From positions 62,001 to 126,000 of the forward strand of contig QNQO01000454.1 of assembly GCA_003290165.1 (NCBI GenBank): a stretch of 64,000 nt of DNA. Direction: 5' to 3'. Position numbers and translations under genes: made by a program. This document shows, piece after piece, positions 46,761 through 57,538 of this stretch; position 1 is the first letter of the stretch; every line of letters starts with the position of its first letter. Below the pieces are notes generated by a model that did not search any database, was not told where the DNA came from, and was given only the letters and a program-made list of their open reading frames with translations. Origin of the DNA: Berberis thunbergii. Lineage: Eukaryota > Streptophyta > Magnoliopsida > Ranunculales > Berberidaceae.

Positions 46761-49700
46761 TAACTTTTTCATCATTATGTAAATATATCTTCCACTTTTT
46801 CATCATTGTTTTGGTTTTGGTTTTTGTTTTTGTTTTTAATTTGGAAAATTAAAAGAGTTTGAATATTTTAATATTCTTTAGGATTTGAGGGATGGTAGGG
46901 ATGCCCCCAAATATAGGGAAAGTTCGAAGTAAAGTTAAAATAGGGAAAGTTTTAGGAGTTTCCTTGGAGCATGAACTTTCCCACATGAGATTTTTAAAAT
47001 AACTTTTTAGCTATTTTAGGGGATCCATTGGAGATGCTCTAATCCAATAAATAGGGAGTATGCTTCATGTGACTTATGTTTTAAAAACTACCTTTTGGGG
47101 TCTGAAAATCCAAATAAGATCTGCCATTAACAACCCCCATAATAGAATAATAGAAGAAATAGTTTCTGAGATGTGAAAACCTTGCATCATGCGAATATCC
47201 CTATTCCAAAGGCACAAAAATAATTAACACCTCCACAACTACTTCCACCCACACACCAAAACTCCACACAAATGCAAGTAGTATACTCCTCAATATATTG
47301 GTAATAGGGACTAATGTAATACTAGGTTATCAGTTCTACAATAGTAGATTTAGATTCAACTATAAATTTTGCAACAACCACAAAGTATCTCGATTTTCTC
47401 CCTTGTAAGTGTGGATTTTTTGTGAAAATTTTGGAGTTTTACTGACAAAAATAACAAAAACAAAGAAGTAACGACAACACATTAATGAACGACGAGATTG
47501 CACCCGGAGGAATGCAAAAATATGCAACTTACCATAATTGTATCTCGAAAGTGTCCATGAGCCTGCAAGGCTCAATTGCACACAACATTAGCTTATGTGG
47601 TTTATATTCTTGTGAACCCATTTCGCAAAACCATTCATCCAAATAATCCATACGCTCATTCAATAAACAATAACCAACTAAATACAAGCTTAATTTGTGA
47701 TTGTTGCAGTTTGAGTACTCTGGCATGAAAGAAGTCTGACAGTTTTTTAGGAGAAGCAAGAAACTCAACAGATTTGGAGTATGACTAGTTGATAAATAGC
47801 ATTTTTACTAGCAAAAATCAATGGGTAGATTTGATAAGAAAATCTAGTGATATCAATTACAGTCCAGGAACTTTAAATTGCAATCTTGAGGATAGTTTCT
47901 TCATATTGTGAAATCTTCATTGAGTCAATTTGTTTTGAAATAAAATGATTAGCCACAGGCAATCTGAACCGAAGAAATGAGAACATTTAGGCTTGTAGGC
48001 TTTAAGTTTAAGGGTTTTATTTTAGAATTGCATTTGTTAAAAATAATAAACGAAAAGGAAGACAAGTTTCTAGTCTGGGTTACACAAAATGTAATCATAT
48101 CAAAATATGACATAAGAAACCTAATCAAAACACGAATGTAGGAAAAACAATAAAGAATTAATTTTCATGACTACAATAGAAAATTTTTCACTATGTTAAT
48201 GGAGAAAAAGGAAATGAGACAAAGAAATAAAATTTATTGAAGTAAGCTTTTGATTGTAACTGTGGTCATTACTGCTCTGATTGAACTCTAATTTTTAGTC
48301 TGAGTGGTGCAGTGGAGGTGACTTGAGGATGAGGAGGTTGGAAAACAAGATATATGGAAACTTTCAAGGTTTTACATTCGTTTTGGGTTTTGGGGGTTTG
48401 GTTGGCGCATCAAACAGTTTAAGGGCTTGAAGCCTATCCATCCCACTTTTACGGCTGCACAACTTTTATCCCATACACTCCAATAGACTTCGACCAGATC
48501 ACAAAGGAACCGAACCGGACAGAATCAGCTCAATTTGATTTTTTAAACAAATTGGTTCAATTCCACTTGGTATATAACCGTTCAAAATTGACCAATCCGA
48601 ATCTAGAATTATTTGTTATTTTCAAACTAAAATTCCTTGGAAATGTCAGTTTGGTTAGCTTATGGTTGGTTTTATGGTAAAATTTTAGTTTGAATGTGAT
48701 CAGGCTAGGTTTAAGATCGAATATGAAAATGAGCTTGTGAACTATGCCAAAAATTCATTTGAATATTATAAAATACATGTTATAATTATAGACTATATAT
48801 TGAGTGATGAGCTTTTGGATTGAGGCTTTGCAATGATCATTTCAAGGATATTCAACTCACGAAAACTAAGTCAAAGCCGAAATTATCGAAGCTAAAACAA
48901 GAAGTCGAGCAAGTCAATCTCATGAAAATTCCAAGAAGATGACAAGTGTTATCAATGCCTTGAAGACCAAATCCCAAGCCAAAGCAAAATGACCAATGAG
49001 TCAAGCCTAGGCCTAAAAAAAATGAGAAGATATTTGAAGACATTTGGACATCAATTCTATATAGAAATCCAAGTAAAAGAAGAACAAGAAGAATATTTAA
49101 ACAATGGAGATGAAAGACAAATTAATCAAATTTGACCAAAAGTCAAGGTTAAAGTCAAAGTTGACCAAGGACCGATCAACTAAAGTCAAACATCTAAGAA
49201 GATTGGAAGTCAAGACTCCAAGAAGTATGAAGTCCTAAAAGAATGAAGAAGTCCTAAAGAATTGACCAAATGGGTAATGGAATACCAAGTCAAAGTTAAA
49301 GTTAATCAAGGTGATTTTGGTTCAAAGAAAGAAATTTCTACAAGTTTGTTGGTTGAAACTTTGGAATTCAAATTTGAATTTGAATTAGAAATGAATGATG
49401 AAGACAAAATATTCATTAATCAGGGAGACAAGCCCATGTGACACAAAGGACAAACGGTCAAGACCGAATTTGGCTCTTTAATGAATGTGTGACGTTTGAC
49501 CTTAGTCAACATCGTTGAACAAATGATCAAGACCCAATTTCAAGCCTAATGTGTAATTATGCAAAAAAATTTGTACCAAATGTGAAATACATCTAAATTA
49601 TGTGCACCCAAAATATAAATCTCATAATTGAACATAAGTTATCAATAAAACAAGGTTTTTTTTTACATCCATTAACATGAGCTTCATTTGGTGTTCACAA

Positions 49701-50750
49701 GACAGTAAAAAACGTATAGAAAATCAATAATTTATGACAATAAAGACTAGTCAAGGAAGACATACAACCCATCCTAAAAGCAATGAAGGGGGACAAAATG
49801 GAGAAGAAAAAGCTAATAGTAGTGAGTGAAAATCGGTTAAAGGATTTCAATGAAGATGGATGGTCGATTTAAGGCCCAATTGGTGGGGGGGGGGGGGGGG
49901 GGGAGTGCAAACTAGTGGAAGGATTCAAAGTAGGAGCAATTAGACATACCCATATTCTTCCAAAATTGCCCCTGGACCATTTTTTATTAGGGGTGGGCAC
50001 CCCATCCCATGACCCTAATCCCGTCCCAACTTTCTCTGAGTTTTTTGGGTATTAATCAAACTCATTTCGATCTCTTCCCATCCCGGTCTAAAGTAGTTGG
50101 AATTAGGATGAAGATTTTCAATCTCGGCCATCCAGAACTTATTTATTAATATTTATTATTAACGAAGTCACTCCAAGCAATTGTAAATTTTGAAATATCA
50201 TACAATTGCATAGCAGTTGTTATTTGCTCTAAACCCAAAGGTTAACAATATCTATTATAGTTTAAAAGTGGAACTCATACTTACAAATTACCTCCACAGA
50301 CGATACATACAATATGGAAGTGAGCTTAACCGTTTGTAATACAACCATATGACATGACACTATCAGGGGAAAAAAAGCTTCAAACAATCATTAACACTAC
50401 CTCAGCATGATATATTGCTAAAAGGTTTCCAGTCTAGAGTGATGCTTCCATACATGTTGCTTTCAACTCATTAGATAATTTCCCGATGAAAGAGACATGA
50501 CCCATAAACCTTGTCAAGTCATATTTTGTAGACAGACAATAGAACACTATATACACATATATACTACAACAAAAAACCCTTCATAGCTTTCTCAAACTGC
50601 TTTCATAGAAGTCTAAGAGGTACAATAACCCATACATTATATAGGTATTAGTAACCTTTAAAACCTAGTTGTTTTCCAGTTGCAAAAATGCACCTTTTTG
50701 CAATGAAGAGAATTGCTCCTATATCGAAGCCCTCAATTGGATCAACCCTT
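46761..50750. other. No supported gene; short exon-like scrap, poly(G) run and transposon edges
   Basis: About 4 kb. On minus, 47529-47768 reads LYLVGYCLLNERMDYLDEWF and CEMGSQEYKPHKLMLC, and ends at ATG|GTAAGT. It faintly resembles a PPR-like repeat and could be an exon scrap. 48850-49560 is A-rich with repeated GTCAAAG words and no domains. A 19-G run lies at 49885-49903. At 49988 TAGGGGTGGGCACCCCATCC looks like the left end of a hAT-like element, but no partner end is seen. Confidence 0.4.
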
Positions 50751-51280
50751 TGATGTGTCAAAATCTCATTTTTTTTCTATAAGTTTGACCTGCAAAACAG
50801 ATGTTAGGCTGCCAATGACCACCTTTTTGGTGGTCGAAGGCACTCTGATGCTTACGTCGACAACTCTATTTGAATAAGGAAGTAAATCTTGACAAAACTC
50901 AAGTAAAATTGCACACCTTTGTTGATTGTTCCCTTTACCTTATATAATGGTTGTTGTTAATTCTCTGCGTGATTTAAGCATGTGAGGCGCAACGGAATGA
51001 GACATTCTTTGTAGCAGTCTCCTTTTTATGAAAACGTGTTCGTGGAAGCGTAACTCCCTCGACTCTTTTTTATGCAACGCTTCTCTTCTTTATGAGAGAG
51101 CTGGATTTGGGCCTTGGCCATGATTTCTCCTGATGGGATATGTCTGAGATTTTATGATTGGTCTTGCCTTCTTTGGGCTTTATGAGCTGACCCAGTAGAT
51201 GGGATACTTGATCCTCATGATGGATGATGATTTATGCCACATGTATGACTGTGATGATAGTCTATTTTGATGTATCATCA
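50751..51280 (-). repeat. 3' LTR of element B
   Basis: On minus it starts TGATGATACATCAAAATAG at 51280, preceded by the purine tract ACTAAGGGAGAGTAGC, and ends ACACATCA at 50751. At 530 bp it is homologous to A's LTR (548 bp) and to fragment D. Confidence 0.85.
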
Positions 51281-51609
51281 GCTACTCTCCCTTAGTTAGT
51301 GGGTATGCTGACGTGGCCACTAACTTCGTAACGGTTGGACTTTTAATTCCATCATTGCCTTGTATTTAATGTTTGTCAGCGACTGTTGCTTTGTTGGTGC
51401 TTCGATCTCTTGCTTATATGTTCGTTTTCACGCACATTTTTTAGATTTCGTGTGCCATCATATCCCGCACGTTGTCCCATGAGCAATCTCTTCGTTGTTC
51501 AGCTCTATAAAGGAGGACGTGACGAGTTTTTCCCTCTTTACGCCATCTTTGAAATTATGGTTCTTTCTTTTTTCCCTCTTTGTTTTTATATTCTTTTCTT
51601 GTTCGTTCA

Positions 51610-53975
51610 CGATGCCTGTCATCAATTTATTCGACGGTGAGCAGCTTGCAGCCTGCGAGGCTTATTTCTCTACCAAGAAGGTTTCCCAGGTGACGTTGGA
51701 TATCATCCGCTCTGATTATTCTTTGCCTTTCGACCTTGAGATCATTTTGCCCCGACAGAGTGATAGTCCTTGTCGTCCGAGAAAAGGGGTGTATTGCACT
51801 CTACCCGTACATGTTTCACACCGGCCTTCGATTTCAAATTCCAGAGTTATTCTGGGCTTATTTAGGCTTTCTTGGCATTCGTCCTGCTCGGATAGGCCCT
51901 AATGGTTGGAGGGTTATGGTTTCCACTTATGCAAAAACCATCCTTTCTGGTATTCTTTTGACTATTAGGACTTTGTATTCGGGGGTTGGTCAATTGGTTA
52001 CCGAAAGTATTTGTTTTATTCGTTCGCCGACGTGTTTTGGTAATCTTAACGATGATATCAGGGGTTGGTCGTGAGACTGGTTTTATGCCTCTGTTCATTC
52101 AGGCTATTTCGACTTGCAAAGTCAACAAATAGTAAGGTACTTTTGGGTTCCTAATAAGTGGAGGGATCTATAATTGACAGCGAAAGAACAAATGATTAGC
52201 GAGCATTTTTTGCAGCTTCCCGAGGTTCCTTTGGAGACCTTTCTTTCTGATGTCATGGTAGAACGCAGTGGCTTGTACAACATGAACGAGGCTGAATGGG
52301 CTTTGCTGATAGACAGGCAAGCTGAGGAGATTGTTGCCCGTGCTACTTCTGTTAACATTAGTAATGTTGGCGTTGATGGGAAAGTGAGCTCGGATGTGAC
52401 GGATCTTGATGCTCTTGTTAGTGTTGGTGTTGTTGCCCAACTTCCAAAAAGAGAAAAATCCTGAGGCTAGCTAGTCCATCGAAGCGGTTGTTTATAAGTT
52501 ATGACCGTGTTCCGAAGAGGAAACAACTTCTTGGTTCTATTCGTAGTGTTGTTCCTTGTCTGAGTTCTGTTGATAGGGACCCTGCAAGAGAGGATCCCTT
52601 ATCTCTTGAGGAGGCTGAAGAGATAAGGTTGGCGTTGGAGAAGAGTGAAAAAGAGACTATTCACCCATTGGATGATAATGAAAAGAGGCTCCTTTTTTGC
52701 ATATGGTGGGCCTGGTGCTGCTGAATGTCCAAATGATGATCCTAGAGCTATTGATGATAAGATGTTCCAACTATAGTTGTGTAATCTAAGGAGATTGACA
52801 ATCGCAGTCGAGGTTTTGAGGTGCAGTCTAACCGTTATTCTTCTGTTCCTGTCGACGGTGCGGCAAAGTTTTTACCTTCTCCTGTTTGCTTGGGTTCTTC
52901 TGCCCCTGCTGGTACTACTACGTGTTATGCTTCTGCTGTGACTACTACACAGCGCAAGGGTGAGGATGGTATTTCCGTTGTTTAGTTTTCTCTTTCGGTC
53001 ATTCAAGGTGGCTCTTTTGTGCTTCCGGATCCTCGCGTCCTTCATTCGTGGATTAGTTGGAAAGAACCTATCCCTGAAGATATTTGCGTTAAGTCGGATG
53101 AGAAGTTTTACTGGTTGACCCAGCTCGACGTGTAGGATGGTGCACATATGTTGATCAATGAGGAGCATAGGTGGTCGGTGAATAGGCCTTCGATGCTTGT
53201 GTTGGATCCGGACCTTCATCTTGATGATGACCCTAAACAAATAATGGAAGGGATGAATCATCTCACTTATGCGAAAGTGATGGGCTCGGATTACCAAACT
53301 AGTCGTAATCAGATGGTTTATCTAGATAGGACGTTCATGGTGCTGTTGTTGGTGTTTTCTCACGTCATTTGTCAATCTGACGGATTGAAGTCGAGATGTG
53401 CAGAATAGAAGAAAGTAGTTGGGGTTGCTTGGGCCTCGTTGATTGAGGCGGAGGGTGCACAGGACCAGTTTACAACTGAGCTAGAGTCTTTGAGAACCGA
53501 TCTGGATGGGGTTTGTGCGCGCTTATACGATGTGGAGAGCAAATTGTCTACCGAGAAGGTGATTCATGAAGAGGTTGCACGTGTCGTGGTTGAACAGTCC
53601 ATCAATCGCGATGTTGCTAAGAGACGGGTGGAGCAATTAATGGTCGCGCTTGACGAGGTCAAGGTAGATACCTCCGCGATGCTTACCACAGTTGAGGAAA
53701 GACTTATTGCGGTTAGGAATGAACTTGCTTCTATCAAAGACATGTTTCGCATTGTAGAGGTAGCAGATTGGCATCAAGTCGTTGATGGACGGACTAAGCT
53801 TCTCGATTATATCGAGGGGATTAGTATTGATTTGTCTCAGTACCGTCACTTGGTCGACTAGGCCTTTGAAAATGAAGATGGTGGCGAAGACGTTCAGGGT
53901 TCTTCGGGTGATCCAGTAGTTGAAGAACCATTGTTTCCTCCCCATTTCGAAGAGGGAGCCCCTGCTAGTGATTAG
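51610..53975 (+). pseudogene. Antisense additional ORF of element B ('putative gypsy-type transposase' family)
   Basis: The reading begins MPVINLFDGEQLAACEAYFS at 51610. After a +1 shift near 51750 it gives YMFHTGLRFQIPELFWAYLG, IGPNGWRVMVSTYAKTILSG, SPTCFGNLNDDIRGW, QQIVRYFWVPNKWRDL and QLPEVPLETFLSDVMVERSG. Further shifts near 52465 and 52710 lead to an acidic middle. The C-terminal part (53439-53861) is a predicted coiled coil (TTELESLRTDLDGVCARLYD, ARVVVEQSINRDVAKRRVEQ) with an acidic tail. The original protein would be about 750 residues. At least four stops or shifts are present. It is collinear with A's ORF and, more distantly, with C's. Function unknown. It lies opposite to the element's own transcript. 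Confidence 0.75.
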
Positions 53976-54404
53976 GATGTTTCCCGTCCGTCAGATGATG
54001 TCACCAATGATGTTATGATTTCCTTCTCTTTATCTCCCACTCCTTTACCATCTTCTCCGAAAGTAATAGAATATATTTATTAAGGAAAATAACTTTTCTC
54101 CTTGGTATTCTTATTTTTCATCGTAGTCGTAATTTGTCTTGTTGACTAGTTGGATGTTGCCTATACCTTTTTAGGTCAGTTGTGGTTGTCAAAATAAGTT
54201 GTGTTGCATATCTCCAATTTGATTTTTTCAGCTGAGCAGGGGGCCTTTACGACTCCATTCTGATCATGTTTGAATTTCTTGAACTGAATTCCTTTATGGC
54301 TACTTTTATGTTTTGACAAATCGGTCGCTTCGAAGTGGGTCGACTTTATCCTTTCTTCTTGATGTGTTGGAGCTCATTTGGGAAATTTGACTTTTCCGTC
54401 TCGA

Positions 54405-54895
54405 TTTTTACTTCGTATTGATCGTCCTGAAGTTGTTTTTTGTTCGAATAAGTTGACTTGCACGTCTAGCTTTTACTTCGTTGGTTCAACGTACTAGTCG
54501 TCCTGAAGCTCTTTAAGTTAAGTTGACTCGTTCGTTCAATTTTTACTTCGTTGGTTCGACATGCTAATCAACCCGAAGTTCTTTTTATTTGATTGAGATG
54601 ATTTGCTTTGTCCAACTTTTACTTCTTTGGTTTGACGTACTAGTTGACCCGAAGTTCTTGAGTAAATTGGTTCATTGCCCAACTTTTATTTCGTTAACGT
54701 ATTTATTTGATTAAGTTGACTCGTTCGTCCAACTTTTACTTCGTTGGTTTGACGTACTAGTCAACCCGAAGTTCTTTTTATTTGAATAAGTTGACTCGTT
54801 TGTCCAACTTTTACTTTGTTGGTTTGACATACTAGTCGACCTGAAGCTCTTTACTTGATTAAGTTGACTCGTTCATCCAACTTTCACTTCGTGGA
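54405..54895 (-). repeat. 70-bp tandem array in element B
   Basis: About seven units with a period near 70-73, containing GTTGACTCGTTCGTCCAACT, TTTTACTTCGTTGG and GTACTAGTCGACCCGAAGTT. This is the reverse complement of the array in element A. It has fewer units than A, so copy number changes between element copies. Confidence 0.88.
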
Positions 54896-55339
54896 TGATC
54901 AGACCATAAGTTTATTGTATATGTTTGACTCGCGTCCTGATCTCTTTTGGCTTGATGTGTTGATTGCTCTGTTTTATTGAGTTTTGATGTCTTTATTCTG
55001 TTGTCCATGCGTAAGACGAGGATTCCGAACTTGTAATTTAAATGATATTCCCTTATTGGGTATTCTAACTGATCCTTAGTGGTTATTTTTATTGAAAAGT
55101 AACGCTAGGTTGTAGAGTAGTTTGCTTCATATTCCTGAATTTTGCTTGATTGATGTCAATCGTTGTGTTGTTAGAGATTTACGTCTTTGTTGCTTTGTCT
55201 CGCCTCGCCATTGTCTTCAAGTTGCCGAATTTGCTATTGGTTTCATTAGTTTGTTACATCTCGTCATTTGTTGGATATTTTATTGTAGCTAATGGACTTG
55301 GGGTGTTTTTTGACTTGGTAACTGAGCAATGTTGAATTG

Positions 55340-55465
55340 TCCGATCATGCTTACATCAGTGCCAAGCTGTCAATCATGCTCACATTAGTGCCAAATTGTT
55401 CAATCATGCTTGTATCAGCACCAAATTGACCAATCATGCTTGCATCAGTACCAACTAGGTTTAAT
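55340..55465 (-). repeat. 34-bp tandem repeat in element B
   Basis: Four units of roughly CAATCATGCTTGCATCAGTG then CCAAATTGT, with a 33-35 bp period, between gag and the 70-bp array. The rest of 54896-55789 has no recognised domain. Confidence 0.8.
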
Positions 55466-55789
55466 CAAGTTTGTTGTCATCAATGTCGTCGTTGGTAATC
55501 CAAGTTGGGTTTGCATCCATCAGTGGGTCTTTGAATTGTGGTAGTTGATTGGTACAAGCTTCTTCGTGTTCTTTTACCATGAATCGGTAAAATGGTTTGT
55601 CTGGTTTCGTTTGGCATTAATACTCCTATCTCGATATAGATCAGCTCAAGTGGGAGGTGTTTTTGGTCGCTTCTTCAGTTGGGTTGATCATTTTGCTCCC
55701 TCCGGCCATGCAGTGTGGGGTGTATATTAGTTCCCATGGTTGTTCTTTCAATCCCGTAGTGGTATCTGCCTTTTCTTTTCCTTTGAGCT

Positions 55790-57169
55790 ATTTGTCTAGC
55801 ATTCCGATGAATTTGTTGAGTCGCCATTTCTGAACCCAATGCTCAATTCCATTTTTTAGGTTGTAGCATTCTTCAGTATCGTGCCCGTGACCCTTATGGA
55901 AGGAACAATACTTGCTTTTGTTTATAACTTCTAGGTTTCTTCTCATTCTGACTGACCAGTTGACGTCTTTCGATTGTTGTGTTTCAGTATATTTGCTCGA
56001 CTTGTTTTCAAGGCTGTGTACGGTTTGTATGCCTTTTTCATCACACTTATTACCCGCTAGTGTTTGGGTCGTGCCGACTATAGCTTCCCAGACTCTTGGT
56101 GGTTAGATTTGGGCCTCCCATTATTCTGATGCCTTTTCGACTGAATGCTATCCTTCCGAGGTTAGTCGTCTCTTCTTCTTTCCTCCCTTTTTCTCGCTTC
56201 TTTGAGTGGTTTTCTCTTTCCTGGTCATCTTTCATCCTTACAGCTTTCATCTCCTTGAGAGAAATATGTTTTTGGGCGGTTTTTAACAGGATCTCATGCT
56301 TTTTGAGGGTTCCAGGTTGAGACCATAAAAAATGGTCATTTTTAATTTCAGTCTAGCGGTGGTCGTATTATCGTTGCATCCGTCGATCATTGTCAGCTCG
56401 TTAGTGAAACGAGTGACGTATTCCCTTATCGTCGCCTCAGGCTTTTGTTTGATGTGAAGGAGGTAGTGTGGTCCTTTCTTCATTCTCTGACTTTTGATGA
56501 ATCTTGTGATAAAGGAGATGGCTAGTGCCTGGAAGGAGTCTATTGATCTCAGTGGTAAGTTGTTGAATCAGTTCATTGTTGTTGAGGTAAGACTAGTTGG
56601 AAACGTTCTACATAGGATGGACTTCATACTCTCCTTTAACGCCATTATGTGGTGGAAATGTCACAAATGATCTGTTGGGTTGGTGGTGCCATCATATGCC
56701 TCGAACTTTGGTGGGTGAACTTCTTTGGCATGGGAGTTATCATGAGGGTGTCAGAGCATGGCGGCTTGGCTAGCTCATACAATCCATTGGGATCCGTGCC
56801 TCTGACCTTGAACGGGATTTCAACAAGTGCTCCATCACTTTGCGAAGTCTTACCTTGGAGAAGTTTGATGCCTTCGAGATTTCCTTGTTGAGGTTCTGCA
56901 GGAACCTCGTTACTTTCTCGTGTTTGGTTGGTAGAGTTTTGTTGGGGGGGCACTTGCATTGGGTCGGTTGACTGAGTGCGCTCTTGAGTGAGTTTTTCCA
57001 GCATCTTCATCATGTGATTCATCTGGGTCATGAGCAGATCTACCCGAGGGTCAGTATCAGCCTCGCCGAACGTCTGGGTTGTCTGAGCTACTTCTTGTTG
57101 TGGATCTTGACCGTCGGGTGCAATTGGCCTAATGGTTAATGTTGGATCTAGATCACGGGCCACTGCCAA
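55790..57169 (-). pseudogene. Gag of element B
   Basis: The first open frame (57169-56645) is a polar N-terminal region (LLMTQMNHMMKMLEKLTQER, then Gln/Pro/Thr-rich). Other frames continue with the Retrotrans_gag core (NLPLRSIDSFQALAISFITR, and KKGPHYLLHIKQKPEATIRE). It ends in the zinc-binding motif YCSFHKGHGHDTEECYNLKN. The gag protein would coat element RNA. Two or three frameshifts and a stop after GMLDK break it. Nothing resembling protease or RT follows. Confidence 0.75.
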
Positions 57170-57313
57170 TGTCGTCGCCAGTGGGAGGGTTAATGCGATT
57201 GTCGCTGAATTAAAGGTCTGTAGAGTGTTCCATCTACTCTAATAGCTTCTTGATCATATATCAGATCTTAGTGATTTTTGTTATTGCAGATCTTCTTTTT
57301 AGAAAGGAAACTT

Positions 57314-57538
57314 GTCGTTCCCCACGGACGACACTAAACTGATGCATCCAAATCTCATCCTCCTATAAGTTTGACTTGCAAAACAGATGTTAGACTACCA
57401 AGGACCACCTTTTTTGTAGCCGAAGGCACTCCGATGCTTAAGTCAACAACTCTGTTTGAAAAATGAAGTAAATCTAAACAAAACTCAGTAAAAATTGCAT
57501 ATCTTTGTTGATTGTTCCCTTTACCTTATGATGTAGTC
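57314..57538 (-). repeat. Partial 5' LTR of element B and primer-binding-site region
   Basis: The LTR part 57340-57538 matches the U5-side of B's 3' LTR (CAAAACAGATGTTAGACTAC, GCACTCCGATGCTTAAGTCA). On minus it ends GATGCATCA, and is followed by GTTTAGTGTCGTCCGTGGGG (57339 downward), in the position and style of Tat primer-binding sites (TGGCGCCGTC.GTGGGAA). The LTR stops abruptly after CCTTA at 57534-57538, where element C begins. Confidence 0.75.

Larger units (their letters stand above)
50751..57538 (-). mobile_element. Element B: pol-less Tat-like (TR-GAG-type) retroelement with antisense ORF
   Basis: Read on minus: partial 5' LTR (57538-57340), primer-binding-site region (57339-57314), gag (57169-55790), spacer with a 34-bp repeat, 70-bp array (54895-54405), antisense ORF (plus strand 51610-53970), purine tract (51303-51281) and 3' LTR (51280-50751). 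No polymerase domain occurs anywhere in the 6 kb interior. LTR-LTR units with only gag are known as TR-GAG elements. The 5' LTR is cut at 57538 by element C. Confidence 0.82.

Noticed and set aside
49988..50110. TAGGGGTGGGCACCCCATCC as the left end of a hAT-like element
   Set aside because: The end motif is suggestive, but no matching inverted end or 8-bp duplication was found to the right.
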